Shown here one piece after another: positions 1 through 8,162 of a stretch of DNA of 22,811 nt (position 1 is its first letter; every line of letters begins with the position of its first letter). Source of the DNA: an uncultured Eubacteriales bacterium (GTDB lineage Bacteria; Bacillota; Clostridia; UMGS1883). A program made the translations under genes and the position numbers. The stretch covers positions 1-22,811 of the forward strand of contig CAJJUC010000016.1 in assembly GCA_905195005.1 (NCBI GenBank), in the 5' to 3' direction. Under the pieces are notes generated by a model, which saw only the letters and a program-made list of their open reading frames with translations, made no database searches and had not been told where the DNA came from.

Positions 1-1402
1 CTGTGTCAACGTTTTCGTCAAGCACTTCGAACACGCGCTGCGTGCTTGCAACCGCCATGCTGAAATGGCGCGGCAGCATGCTGAACCATTCAAGCTTGCT
101 GTAAAGAGTGCTCCCGTATGCCGAAAACTGCACCAGCTCCCCGAGCGAAAGCTTTCCGCCGAGCACGCAGCTTCCGCCGTACAGCAGTACAAGATAGCTG
201 CCGAATCCCATTATAAAACGGATTATCGGGAAGATTGTATAAACGTATTTTTCGTTTTTCTTTGTAATATCGCGCACGGACGCGGCAGTTTTTTTGAATC
301 TTTCTATTTCATCGTTTTCGCGCCCGAACACCTTGACAACCCTGATGCCGTTCAAGACATCGTTCAGCCGCCCTGTGAGCACGTCCATTTTTCTCCACTG
401 TTTTCTGTATCTGCGCTGAATGTTCGTGCGGATTTTATTTATCATGAAGCAGGCGGCAGGCATCGGCACAAATATCAAAAGCGCCATTTTCACGTTGATT
501 GCAAACGTTACGATAGCGATTGCCGCAAACAGGAAAATCTCGTTAACTGCCATCAGCGCAATGTCCTGAATGAAGGACTGAATCCGCATTGTATCGTTAT
601 TTATGCGCTGCATAAGGTCGCCCGTTTTTTTCTTTTCGATATATCCGAGAGGAAGCCTTTGCAGCCGCCCGAAAATCTCGCCGCGCAGATCGCGCACAAA
701 CAGATTGCTTGCCTTTGCCGAAACAGCGGTGCGCAGCCCCTCCGTGAGCGCGGTTACAAGCGCGCATGCAACAAGCATTGCCGTGACCGCCGCAAGCGTG
801 CCGAAGCTGCCGGAATGCACTGTCAGCACATCGTTTACAAGCTGTTTTTTCAGCATCGGCGAATAAACCGTTACGGCGCTGTTCACCCAGAAAAGAACGA
901 GCAGCGCAATATAAAGCGGTCTGCATGGCTTTGTGAGCGCGGCAAGCCTTTTTGCCATTGCAAATTTGTCCGTGCAGCGGCGGCATATTTTAGTATCGCG
1001 GATAAACGGGCGGCCGCATTTCGGGCAAAGCTTTTCATCGCTTTCCGAAACGGGCTTGACCGCTGCGCCGCCGTTAATATCGTTAATCAGCTCCGCTGCG
1101 GCGCTGTGCATATCGGAGCAGCGCATTGAAAACAGCACAAGCTGCTCTGTCCGTCCGCCGATTTCCGCTTCAAGCGCGCCGCTTGATAAATACTGCGTGC
1201 AGGCGGCGCTGTGCATGTCCTCAACGGGAATTATGCGGCAAGGCACACCGTTTTCGATAAACGCCGCCCTTGTGCGCGAAAGAACCACTGCTCCGTCGGT
1301 ATACTTTTCCGACGGCGAAATATCAAACGGAGCGCAGATGAGAATTTCCTCGCCGCCGAAAATTTCCGCCGCGCACTTCATATTCTGTTCCGAAATATTC
1401 AT
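1..1402 (-). CDS. ABC exporter half with N-terminal PH-like domain and zinc ribbon (3' part missing)
   Basis: Membrane-spanning half of a type-1 ABC exporter; 467 codons are visible and the gene runs off the left edge. Residues about 15-112 resemble the N-terminal domain of the other exporter half in this operon (beta-rich, PH-like). A zinc ribbon follows, with CxxC pairs at C126/C129 and C140/C143. The transmembrane domain comes next and contains typical exporter phrases such as GYIEKKKTGDLMQRINND. The visible part stops at FEVLDENVDT, just where the ATPase domain should begin, so Walker A and B motifs are not in the window. The ATG at 1402 has an AGGGGG ribosome site upstream. It lies 32 bases after the DUF1854 gene and is probably in the same transcript. 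The substrate cannot be inferred. The zinc ribbon is unusual for an exporter. Confidence 0.85.
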   Translation of the reverse strand, partial: MNISEQNMKCAAEIFGGEEILICAPFDISPSEKYTDGAVVLSRTRAAFIENGVPCRIIPVEDMHSAACTQYLSSGALEAEIGGRTEQLVLFSMRCSDMHSAAAELINDINGGAAVKPVSESDEKLCPKCGRPFIRDTKICRRCTDKFAMAKRLAALTKPCRPLYIALLVLFWVNSAVTVYSPMLKKQLVNDVLTVHSGSFGTLAAVTAMLVACALVTALTEGLRTAVSAKASNLFVRDLRGEIFGRLQRLPLGYIEKKKTGDLMQRINNDTMRIQSFIQDIALMAVNEIFLFAAIAIVTFAINVKMALLIFVPMPAACFMINKIRTNIQRRYRKQWRKMDVLTGRLNDVLNGIRVVKVFGRENDEIERFKKTAASVRDITKKNEKYVYTIFPIIRFIMGFGSYLVLLYGGSCVLGGKLSLGELVQFSAYGSTLYSKLEWFSMLPRHFSMAVASTQRVFEVLDENVDT

Positions 1403-1434
1403 CCGACCGCCCCCTTTCCGTCATTTTTCGCAAT

Positions 1435-1944
1435 TTAAAGCCAGATTTCTACAATGCGCATGGTTTTTTCACCCATTTTGGTTATATCTTTAAACAAATA
1501 CCGGCAGCCGAACAAATCTGTTAAAATAACGCGGTTTCCGTCAAGCCGCAAAAGATTTGCCGCCATATCGTTCACAGTAAACTCGCGCCTGCCTGCGTCT
1601 GTTTCGACAGTCCATGTGCTGTGACCGTATTCCTCCGTCACGTTCAAAACCCTAAGCACCTCGGGCATAAAATATCTGCGTTTAAGCTCATCACGCACAA
1701 TTTCGCGCTGCGGCTCGGAAAGCCCGGAGATTGCGCGAAGCAAGCCGATTTCCTTATCCTTTCCGGTGCGCTCCCCGTGCTGTGTTCTGACCGACAGGTA
1801 TTCCTCATCGTACCGAAACGGCAGCAAACGCATGACCGTGACCCTGCCGTAATCCTTGCCGTCATATTTCAGTCCGGTAAGTCCCGAATCGGTTTTATAA
1901 AACTCTGCGAGCGCGCAGTTCATATATTCCACACTTTCCGCCAC
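1435..1944 (-). CDS. DUF1854 family protein between two ABC exporter genes
   Basis: A 169-residue soluble protein with no signal peptide or membrane segment. It matches the DUF1854 family as I recall it: an early Y-DGK-Y-V-V-R-PF segment, a central LS-PQREIVRDELKRRYF-P-I helix pair, and a C-terminal TVNDMAANLLRLDGNRVILTDLFGCRY segment. The function of the family is unknown. Its members sit beside ABC exporter genes, and in proteobacteria some lie near cyanophycin genes (recall, not checked). The start is a GTG at 1944, eight bases after a GGAGGT that lies inside the end of the preceding exporter gene; only two bases separate that gene's stop from this start. This tight coupling suggests it is made together with the two transporter halves and acts on or with them, which is inference. 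Confidence 0.8.
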   Translation of the reverse strand: MAESVEYMNCALAEFYKTDSGLTGLKYDGKDYGRVTVMRLLPFRYDEEYLSVRTQHGERTGKDKEIGLLRAISGLSEPQREIVRDELKRRYFMPEVLRVLNVTEEYGHSTWTVETDAGRREFTVNDMAANLLRLDGNRVILTDLFGCRYLFKDITKMGEKTMRIVEIWL

Positions 1945-1946
1945 GG

Positions 1947-4133
1947 TTATTCACCTCCGCCGTTTCTTACGCGCAGCGCGTCAATCTGCGCCTGCGCCAT
2001 TTTTCTGTATATTCCGTTCTCGATTTTCATAAGCTCCTCATGCGTCCCCGATTCAACAATTCTCCCCTGTTCGACAACGACAAGGCGCGATGCGTTTTTA
2101 AGCGTTGACAGCCGGTGTGCAATTGCAATCGTTGTCCTGCTTTGAACAAGCTTGTCAATCGCTTCTCTTATCTGCTCCTCGGTTTCAGTGTCGAGCGAGC
2201 TTGTCGCTTCGTCAAGTATCAGGATTGACGGGTTTGTGAGCACTGCGCGCGCAATGCTTATCCGCTGTTTTTCGCCGCCCGAAAGGCTGACTCCGTGCGA
2301 GCCGATAACCGTCTGATATCCGTCGGGCAGATGAGAGATAAAATCATGCGCATTTGCGCTTTTTGCCGCCGCAATGATTTCCTCCTCCGTCGCCTTCGGA
2401 TTTCCGTACGCTATATTCTCCATAACCGTTCCGTCAAACAAAAAGGTTTCCTGCAAAACCATTCCGATGTGAGAATGAAGCTCGTCCGAGGAAATATCTT
2501 TCACATTCACCCCGTCAATTTCAACCGCGCCGTCCTTAACATCATAAAGCCGCGTTATAAGATTTGTGATTGTGCTTTTCCCTGCGCCGCTGTGCCCCAC
2601 AAGCCCGATCATTTCACCCGGCTGCACGCAAAACGACACATTTTTCAGCACATCGCGGTTCGGAAGATATGAAAACGTTACGTTTTTCATTTCAACCCTG
2701 CCCTTTATGCCGCCGAGCGAAACGGGGTTCTTCGGTTCGGGAACGTCGCACTCGCTGTCCGTGACCTCAAAAATGCGCTGTGCGCTGTTCATGCAGTTTG
2801 TCCACCAGTCGAACGTTCTGACAAGCGAATTAACGGGCGCGTACAAAATTGTGAGATATCCCGTAAAGGTCATAAGCTCGCCGAATGTGAGCCTGCCCGA
2901 AAGAACCTGCGCGCCGCCTGCACCCCACACGGAAAGTCCGCCTAAAAGCATAATAAGGTTAAGAACCGGGAAAACGGCTGCGGAAAAATACCCTTCACGG
3001 ATTCTGTTCGCACTGAGCCTTTCGCTGGCGCCCGAAAAGCGTTCTGTTTCCGTTTTTTCCTTTCCGAATGCTTTTATAACGCGGATTCCCATCAGCGAAT
3101 CGTTAATAAGCGAATTAAGAGCCGATGAGCTCCGCCATGAAAACCATTTCAGCTTTTTTGTTTTCCTTGCCGATTTTTTGATAATCAGTGCAATCAGCGG
3201 CACAGGCACGAGCACTGCCGCCGAAAGCAGCGGATTTTTTATGAAAAGCACAAGTCCGACGGATGAAACCGTCAGAATATTTATGCAGAACTGCGGAAGT
3301 CCGTCATTAAGAAAATACTGAATATCGAGCGCGTCTCCGTTTACTCGGTTCATCAGATTTCCTGTCCGTTTTGATGAAAAGAAGCTCATCCCAAGCCTTT
3401 GCATAGCTTCAAAAACCTCGGTTTTTATATCATATATAATTTTCCCCGACATATCCGCACCGATTCTCCCGTGAAGGATATTAACCCCGACCGTGAGCGC
3501 CGAAATCGCGATGAGAGTCAGCGTCAGCGGCAGTATCATCCCGAAATATTTTCCTCCCGGAGCGAGCACCTGATCATAGAGAAGCTTTCCCGATATATAC
3601 GGCGGAAGCATGTTCAGAAGCGTTGCCGCAATGACAAGCGCAATCATTGCCGCAAGCTCGTTTTTGTAACGCGGCATATATGACAGCAGCCTGAAAAACA
3701 GCTTTTTCCGTCCGTTATTTTTGTAGCCTGCCGCCTCGGCATCGTTTACCGAAAAATCAGCATCGATAAGCTGGGCGCCGCCTTTCAGCTTACGCACGGC
3801 GGCAATAAATGCCTCCGCCTTGCGGGCACAGCCGAGCGAAAAGGAAGAAAGAACCGTTTCGCCGTTTTTTCGGTATGCAACAATGCTGCCCGACGACACA
3901 TAGCTTTCCGCGGCTATATCTTCAAAATCGCTGTATGAAAGCCTTATGAACGCGCCGCCGTCATCATAGGAATAAACGGTGTTTTCGTCGGCAAAAAGCC
4001 ACACATCTCCGAATTTGCCCGATGCTTTCAGGTCACATCTGAGAGACGCTTCAAGCCCGTCCGTATTCACTCCGAGCCGCTTAATATTTTCAAGTGTTTC
4101 ACCGCTCGGCTTGTCAAATCCCGGTATATGCAT
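1947..4133 (-). CDS. ABC exporter half, permease-ATPase fusion with N-terminal PH-like domain
   Basis: A 728-residue type-1 ABC exporter half, first gene of the operon. Residues about 25-118 form an extra cytosolic domain resembling the one in the partner half at 1-1402. The six-helix transmembrane domain spans roughly 155-450 and the ATPase domain 478-728. The ATPase motifs are complete: Walker A GHSGAGKST (513-521), Q-loop Q561, signature LSGGE (617-621), Walker B ILILDE with E642, and switch H673. This half should therefore hydrolyse ATP. The start is the ATG at 4133, eight bases after GGAGGG; upstream in-frame codons to 4196 have no ribosome site and overlap the promoter. Most exporters of this type lack the 118-residue extension. 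Together with the partner half it probably forms a heterodimer; the cargo is unknown. Confidence 0.88.
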   Translation of the reverse strand: MHIPGFDKPSGETLENIKRLGVNTDGLEASLRCDLKASGKFGDVWLFADENTVYSYDDGGAFIRLSYSDFEDIAAESYVSSGSIVAYRKNGETVLSSFSLGCARKAEAFIAAVRKLKGGAQLIDADFSVNDAEAAGYKNNGRKKLFFRLLSYMPRYKNELAAMIALVIAATLLNMLPPYISGKLLYDQVLAPGGKYFGMILPLTLTLIAISALTVGVNILHGRIGADMSGKIIYDIKTEVFEAMQRLGMSFFSSKRTGNLMNRVNGDALDIQYFLNDGLPQFCINILTVSSVGLVLFIKNPLLSAAVLVPVPLIALIIKKSARKTKKLKWFSWRSSSALNSLINDSLMGIRVIKAFGKEKTETERFSGASERLSANRIREGYFSAAVFPVLNLIMLLGGLSVWGAGGAQVLSGRLTFGELMTFTGYLTILYAPVNSLVRTFDWWTNCMNSAQRIFEVTDSECDVPEPKNPVSLGGIKGRVEMKNVTFSYLPNRDVLKNVSFCVQPGEMIGLVGHSGAGKSTITNLITRLYDVKDGAVEIDGVNVKDISSDELHSHIGMVLQETFLFDGTVMENIAYGNPKATEEEIIAAAKSANAHDFISHLPDGYQTVIGSHGVSLSGGEKQRISIARAVLTNPSILILDEATSSLDTETEEQIREAIDKLVQSRTTIAIAHRLSTLKNASRLVVVEQGRIVESGTHEELMKIENGIYRKMAQAQIDALRVRNGGGE

Positions 4134-4167
4134 TTTCGCGTCCCTCCTTTTTTCTGCAATCGTTTTT

Positions 4168-4196
4168 ATTATATACTTTTTTGCCGCAAAAAGCAA
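4168..4196 (-). promoter_or_regulatory. Sigma-A promoter of the ABC/DUF1854 operon
   Basis: On the minus strand, TTGCTT (4196-4191) and a perfect TATAAT (4173-4168) are separated by 17 bases. The start codon of the first exporter gene lies about 35 bases downstream of the -10 box. The promoter sits just after the recA terminator, so the operon is an independent transcription unit. Confidence 0.75.
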
Positions 4197-4237
4197 TATT
4201 TTTATTCCGTATCGCCCGAAAAAGTCCGCGGAAATTC

Positions 4238-4274
4238 AAAAAGAGCCGGAGGCAGATGATTGCATCTGCCTCCG
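4238..4274 (-). terminator. Intrinsic terminator of recA
   Basis: A perfect 12-base-pair stem (4247-4258 with 4263-4274, built on GGAGGCAGATG) closes a four-base loop. On the minus strand it is followed by a short linker and a T5 run at 4242-4238. It begins about ten bases after the recA stop codon. Confidence 0.9.
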
Positions 4275-4284
4275 ACCCTTTCTT

Positions 4285-5310
4285 TTATTCTTCGGCTACC
4301 GGCTTGGGGCGCACCTCAATGAGCGGCATATCCAGCTGCTCACGGATTCTATTTTCAATCATATCTGTAAAATCAGGGTTTTCAAGCATGTATTTCTTAA
4401 CATTTTCGCGACCCTGACCCAGGCGCTGCTCCTCATAGTTGAACCATGCGCCGCCGCGGCGGATAATACCCATATTAACGGCAACGTCAAGCACATTACC
4501 CTCGCGCGAGGCGCCTTTTCCGTACATCATATCAAACTCGGCTTCACGGAAGGGCGGCGCCATCTTGTTCTTGACAATCTTAACGCGCGTGCGGTTTCCG
4601 AGAATCTCCGATCCGTTTTTAATAGCTTCCGAACGGCGGACATCCATTCTTACGGACGCATAGAATTTCAGTGCGCGGCCGCCTGCCGTTGTTTCGGGGT
4701 TTCCGTACATAACGCCGATTTTTTCACGCAGCTGGTTTATAAATATGCAGATGGCATTGCTTTTATTCACAACGCCGGCAAGCTTGCGGAGTGCCTGACT
4801 CATCAGTCTTGCCTGAAGTCCTACATGCGACTCACCCATTTCACCGTCAATTTCCGCCTTCGGAACAAGCGCGGCAACGGAATCGACAACAATGACGTCA
4901 ATCGCGCCGCTGCGGACAAGTGCTTCCGCAATTTCAAGCCCCTGCTCGCCCGTGTCGGGCTGAGATACGAGAAGCGAATCAACATCAACGCCTAAAACCG
5001 AGGCATACGTTGGGTCAAGCGCGTGCTCCGCATCGATAAACGCAGCCTCGCCGCCCATTTTCTGAGCCTGTGCTATAATGTGCAGCGCAATCGTTGTTTT
5101 ACCGCTCGATTCGGGCCCGTAAATCTCAATAATTCTTCCGCGCGGAACGCCGCCGATCCCGAGAGCAACATCAAGGCTGAGTATTCCTGTGGGAATCGAT
5201 GCAATGTTATAATGCCTGTTTTCACCGAGGCGCATAACAGAGCCTTTTCCGTACTGCTTCTCTATCTGCGCCATCGCCATGGCAAGAGCTTCTTTTTTTT
5301 CTTCCGTCAT
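4285..5310 (-). CDS. recA: Recombinase RecA
   Basis: The 341-residue RecA recombinase forms ATP-dependent filaments on single-stranded DNA, catalyses strand exchange and triggers LexA self-cleavage. The sequence shows Walker A GPESSGKTT (65-73), the Walker B stretch VIVVDSVAAL, and the highly conserved block with NQLREKIGVMYGNPETTAGG around loop L2. The length is normal for the family. The ATG at 5310 follows GAGGAGG by eight bases. It has a consensus promoter and a perfect Gram-positive SOS box immediately upstream, and an intrinsic terminator downstream. The gene before it is cinA, a gene order common in Firmicutes. The C-terminal tail is short and only weakly acidic. Confidence 0.98.
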   Translation of the reverse strand: MTEEKKEALAMAMAQIEKQYGKGSVMRLGENRHYNIASIPTGILSLDVALGIGGVPRGRIIEIYGPESSGKTTIALHIIAQAQKMGGEAAFIDAEHALDPTYASVLGVDVDSLLVSQPDTGEQGLEIAEALVRSGAIDVIVVDSVAALVPKAEIDGEMGESHVGLQARLMSQALRKLAGVVNKSNAICIFINQLREKIGVMYGNPETTAGGRALKFYASVRMDVRRSEAIKNGSEILGNRTRVKIVKNKMAPPFREAEFDMMYGKGASREGNVLDVAVNMGIIRRGGAWFNYEEQRLGQGRENVKKYMLENPDFTDMIENRIREQLDMPLIEVRPKPVAEE

Positions 5311-5327
5311 TTCGAATCCTCCTCAAG

Positions 5328-5341
5328 CGAACATCTGTTCT
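5328..5341 (-). promoter_or_regulatory. LexA (SOS) box of recA
   Basis: The core GAAC-N4-GTTC is perfect (5329-5340, GAACATCTGTTC on the plus strand). It matches the Gram-positive LexA site consensus CGAACATATGTTCG at 11 of 12 core positions. It lies two bases downstream of the recA -10 box, over the expected transcription start, where a bound repressor would block initiation. Confidence 0.88.
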
Positions 5342-5342
5342 T

Positions 5343-5371
5343 ATTATATGCAGTTAATACCGTCTTGTCAA
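5343..5371 (-). promoter_or_regulatory. Consensus sigma-A promoter of recA
   Basis: The minus strand has a perfect TTGACA (5371-5366) and a perfect TATAAT (5348-5343) with a 17-base spacer. The -35 box overlaps the TGA stop codon of cinA (5370-5368), so recA can be expressed apart from the upstream operon. Confidence 0.92.
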
Positions 5372-5859
5372 GACATTTTTTTCAAAATTTTCAGAATCAT
5401 TTCAAACACATGGCAGCACGTCTGCTTCCGCACCTCGCTGCGCGTGCCGCTGAGCAAAAGCCTTGCTTCGGCGGCGCCGCCGTCATATGCTGCGGCTATA
5501 TACACAAGCCCGACCGGTTTTTCGGGTGTTCCTCCGCCCGGTCCCGCAATTCCCGTCACGCTGACGGCAATATCGGCGCCGCTCACGCGCTTTGCGCCCT
5601 GCGCCATTTCCGCCGCCGCCGAGGAGCTGACAGCGCCAACCGCCGCAAGCGTTTCCGGTTTCACGCCGACAAGGCGCTGCTTCGCTTCGTTTGCATATGT
5701 TATAAACCCGAAGCCGTACACATCGCTCGCTCCGGGAACGGACGTTATCAGCTCGCCGAGCATGCCGCCCGTGCAGCTTTCTGCAGTGGCAAGCGTTTTG
5801 CCGCTCCTTGCAAGCGCTTCAACCGTTTGTTTTGCAAGTTCCGTAATATTGCTGTTCAT
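5368..5859 (-). CDS. pncC: CinA C-terminal family nicotinamide-nucleotide amidohydrolase
   Basis: A 163-residue stand-alone version of the CinA C-terminal domain. Family members deamidate nicotinamide mononucleotide to nicotinate mononucleotide, recycling NMN for NAD synthesis, for example after DNA ligase action. Visible motifs are AESCTGG with the probable nucleophile S28, the TYANEAK segment, and the glycine-rich TGIAGPGGGTPEKPVG block. The N-terminal MoCF-like domain of full-length CinA (about 410 residues in total) is absent, and the start is clean, so this looks like a natural short form and not a truncation. The ATG at 5859 follows GGAGG; only four bases separate it from the thiI stop. 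It directly precedes recA. Confidence 0.92.
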   Translation of the reverse strand: MNSNITELAKQTVEALARSGKTLATAESCTGGMLGELITSVPGASDVYGFGFITYANEAKQRLVGVKPETLAAVGAVSSSAAAEMAQGAKRVSGADIAVSVTGIAGPGGGTPEKPVGLVYIAAAYDGGAAEARLLLSGTRSEVRKQTCCHVFEMILKILKKMS

Positions 5860-5863
5860 TGCA

Positions 5864-7042
5864 TTAATCCTCCGGTTCTATAAGAACCCACTCGGTTTCC
5901 TCAACCGCCTTGTTTACCCAGCGCTCCATATCTATTTTATTCTGACTTTCGACAATGCTTTCAACCGTTGGCTTCAGCGTCGGGTGCTTCGGCACAAAAA
6001 CGGTGCAGCAGTCCTCGTACGGCAGAATCGATGTTTCAAACGTTCCGATTTTCCGCGCAATTTCCACAATTTCGTTTTTATCCATTCCGATAAGCGGACG
6101 GAATACGGGCATGCTCACACATTCGTTTGTGACGGCGAGTGCGTGAATCGTCTGACTTGCCACCTGCCCGAGGCTTTCGCCCGTGATAAGCGCGATTGAC
6201 CCATGCTTTTTTGCAATGCGTTCAGCTGTCATCATCATCATTCTGCGCATGATAAGAGTGAGGTGCTCCTCGGGGCAATTGTCACGGATTGCAAGCTGCT
6301 GCTCCGTGAACGGAACTATATACAGATTGAATTTTCCCGTAAATGACGCAACTATTTTTGCAAGGGAAATAACCTTATCCTTTGCACGCTCGCTTGTGTA
6401 CGGCGGACTGAAGAAATGCACCGCGTCAATTTCAACGCCGCGCTTCGCCATCATCCACGCGGACACCGGGCTGTCGATTCCGCCCGAAAGAAGCGCCGTT
6501 GCCTTTCCGCCGGCGCCCGTCGGCATTCCTCCGAAGCCCTTGCAGCGTGCGCTGTCGGTATATACATATGCCTCATTATCGCGTATTTCAACGCGAACCG
6601 TTACGTCCGGGCGCTGCACGTCAACCGAAATTCCCCTGCACCTTTCCAGGATTGCACCGCCCATGTCACGGCTGATTTCCGGCGATTTGAACGGAAATTT
6701 TTTGTCGCTGCGCTTGGATTCCACCTTAAAGGTTTTTGCAAAGCGCATATTTTCGGCAATATAATCCGCTCCGTCCGAAAGAATAACGCTCATATCCTTT
6801 TCGAAAACACCTGCCTTTGCGATGAATACGATTCCGAAAACCTTTTTGAGCTTTTCCTCCAAAATATCCGTATCGGCGCCATCCTGAGGCTCGATATAGA
6901 TAACCGCCTGCGACTTGCGGACAGATTTAATCAGTTTGCCTGCCGCATTTTTTATATTTTTTATAAGGAGATCCTCAAAGCGGCTTCTGTTAAGCCCTTT
7001 GAGAATTATTTCTCCGTATTTGACCAGAATTACTTCCTTCAT
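5864..7042 (-). CDS. thiI: tRNA 4-thiouridine sulfurtransferase ThiI, short form without rhodanese domain
   Basis: A 392-residue ThiI. It adenylates U8 of tRNA and transfers sulfur to give 4-thiouridine, and in some bacteria it also serves thiamine thiazole synthesis. An N-terminal ferredoxin-like/THUMP region covers about 1-170. The PP-loop SGGIDSP is at 186-192. The EDCCTVF segment (C345/C346) corresponds to the disulfide-forming catalytic cysteine region. The C-terminal rhodanese domain of the E. coli enzyme is absent, as in Bacillus, where a dedicated desulfurase supplies the sulfur; such a gene lies directly upstream here. The ATG at 7042 overlaps the upstream stop (ATGA), indicating translational coupling. 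A longer reading to 7081 is possible but would sit inside the neighbour. Confidence 0.95.
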   Translation of the reverse strand: MKEVILVKYGEIILKGLNRSRFEDLLIKNIKNAAGKLIKSVRKSQAVIYIEPQDGADTDILEEKLKKVFGIVFIAKAGVFEKDMSVILSDGADYIAENMRFAKTFKVESKRSDKKFPFKSPEISRDMGGAILERCRGISVDVQRPDVTVRVEIRDNEAYVYTDSARCKGFGGMPTGAGGKATALLSGGIDSPVSAWMMAKRGVEIDAVHFFSPPYTSERAKDKVISLAKIVASFTGKFNLYIVPFTEQQLAIRDNCPEEHLTLIMRRMMMMTAERIAKKHGSIALITGESLGQVASQTIHALAVTNECVSMPVFRPLIGMDKNEIVEIARKIGTFETSILPYEDCCTVFVPKHPTLKPTVESIVESQNKIDMERWVNKAVEETEWVLIEPED

Positions 7043-8148
7043 CTTCTCAAACCTTTCACGATTTTGTTTACCGCTTCGCAAACCTGCTGCGCTTCCTCAA
7101 TTGTGTTGTAGCGCGACAGGCTGAACCGAATGGCATTATCGGCGAGCTTTGCGCCCATCGCCGCAAGCACATGGCTTCCGTGTGAGCCGGAGGAGCACGC
7201 TGAGCCGCTCGACACGCATATTCCCTCATTCGAAAGTGCGTTGAGCATTATCTCCGAACGGATTTTTTCAAATGATATATTAACGATGTACGGGCTTTCC
7301 TTTCCGCCGCCGTTATACACTGCGCCGTCAATTTTCAAAAGCTCGTTCAAAAGCAGCGATTTTATTTCAGCGGCGCGCACGGCATCGTTTTCCGAAAGCA
7401 GAGCGCACGCGGCGGCAAATCCGCATATGCCGCTGATGTTTTCTGTTCCGCTTCTGATATTCTTTTCCTGACCTCCGCCGAAAACATGCCCCTTGAGCGC
7501 CGTGCCTTTTCTGACATACAGAGCCCCCACGCCTTTCGGTCCGTGAATTTTGTGGCTGCTCACGCTTGCAAGGTCAATCCCCCACTTTGACGGATAAAAA
7601 GGCACATGACCGAACGACTGCACCGCGTCAACATGCAGAAGCGCGCGCGGCGCAATATCGGCTATCGCAGCTTTGAGCCGTTCAACCGGCATAATCGCAC
7701 CCGTTTCGTTATTAACGTGCATGACGCTTACAAGGCTTGTATCGCGGCTGACAGCATTTAAAATGTCGGCCTCGGAGATGCTTCCGTCGCTGTGCGGCTT
7801 AACATAAACAACCTCAAAACCTGCCTGCTCCAGATGTTCAAAGCAGCGCAGAACAGCCGGGTGCTCGATTGCGGTGGTTACAAGCCGCCTGCCTTTTTTT
7901 ATGTTTGCCGCGCCGAAAACCGAAATATTGTCGCTCTCAGTTCCGCCGGACGTGAAATAAAGCTCATCGGGGCGAACCGCCATTGCAGACGCAGCTGTGC
8001 GCCGTGCGCTGTCAAGCTCCTTTGCAGCCGCCAAGCCGAGCGCGTGCCTGCTTGACGGATTTCCGAAGCAGCCTTTCATGCTTTCGTGAACCGCTTCAAT
8101 CACCTCCGGCGCCGGAGGGGTTGTTGCGGAATTATCAAAATATATCAT
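7039..8148 (-). CDS. Cysteine desulfurase, NifS/IscS family, probable sulfur donor to ThiI
   Basis: A 369-residue PLP enzyme that converts cysteine to alanine and passes the sulfur on as a persulfide. Expected residues are present: H96 in AIEHPA, D174 in HVDAVQ, the PLP-binding lysine K200 in SSHKIHGPKG, and the catalytic cysteine C318 in SSGSACSSG. The active-site loop is of the longer IscS-like (group I) kind. The stop overlaps the thiI start by two bases. This mirrors the nifZ-thiI pair of Bacillus subtilis, where the desulfurase serves ThiI alone. General Fe-S supply is less likely because no iscU/sufU gene is nearby, but it cannot be excluded. The ATG at 8148 follows AAGGG, 14 bases after the parC stop. 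Confidence 0.94.
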   Translation of the reverse strand: MIYFDNSATTPPAPEVIEAVHESMKGCFGNPSSRHALGLAAAKELDSARRTAASAMAVRPDELYFTSGGTESDNISVFGAANIKKGRRLVTTAIEHPAVLRCFEHLEQAGFEVVYVKPHSDGSISEADILNAVSRDTSLVSVMHVNNETGAIMPVERLKAAIADIAPRALLHVDAVQSFGHVPFYPSKWGIDLASVSSHKIHGPKGVGALYVRKGTALKGHVFGGGQEKNIRSGTENISGICGFAAACALLSENDAVRAAEIKSLLLNELLKIDGAVYNGGGKESPYIVNISFEKIRSEIMLNALSNEGICVSSGSACSSGSHGSHVLAAMGAKLADNAIRFSLSRYNTIEEAQQVCEAVNKIVKGLRR

Positions 8149-8162
8149 AAGTCATTTCCCTT

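Noticed and set aside
65..1129. Plus-strand open frame of 354 codons
   Set aside because: Antisense to the exporter half, whose minus-strand frame shows clear domain motifs and a ribosome site. The plus-strand translation is rich in Cys, His and Arg and resembles no family.
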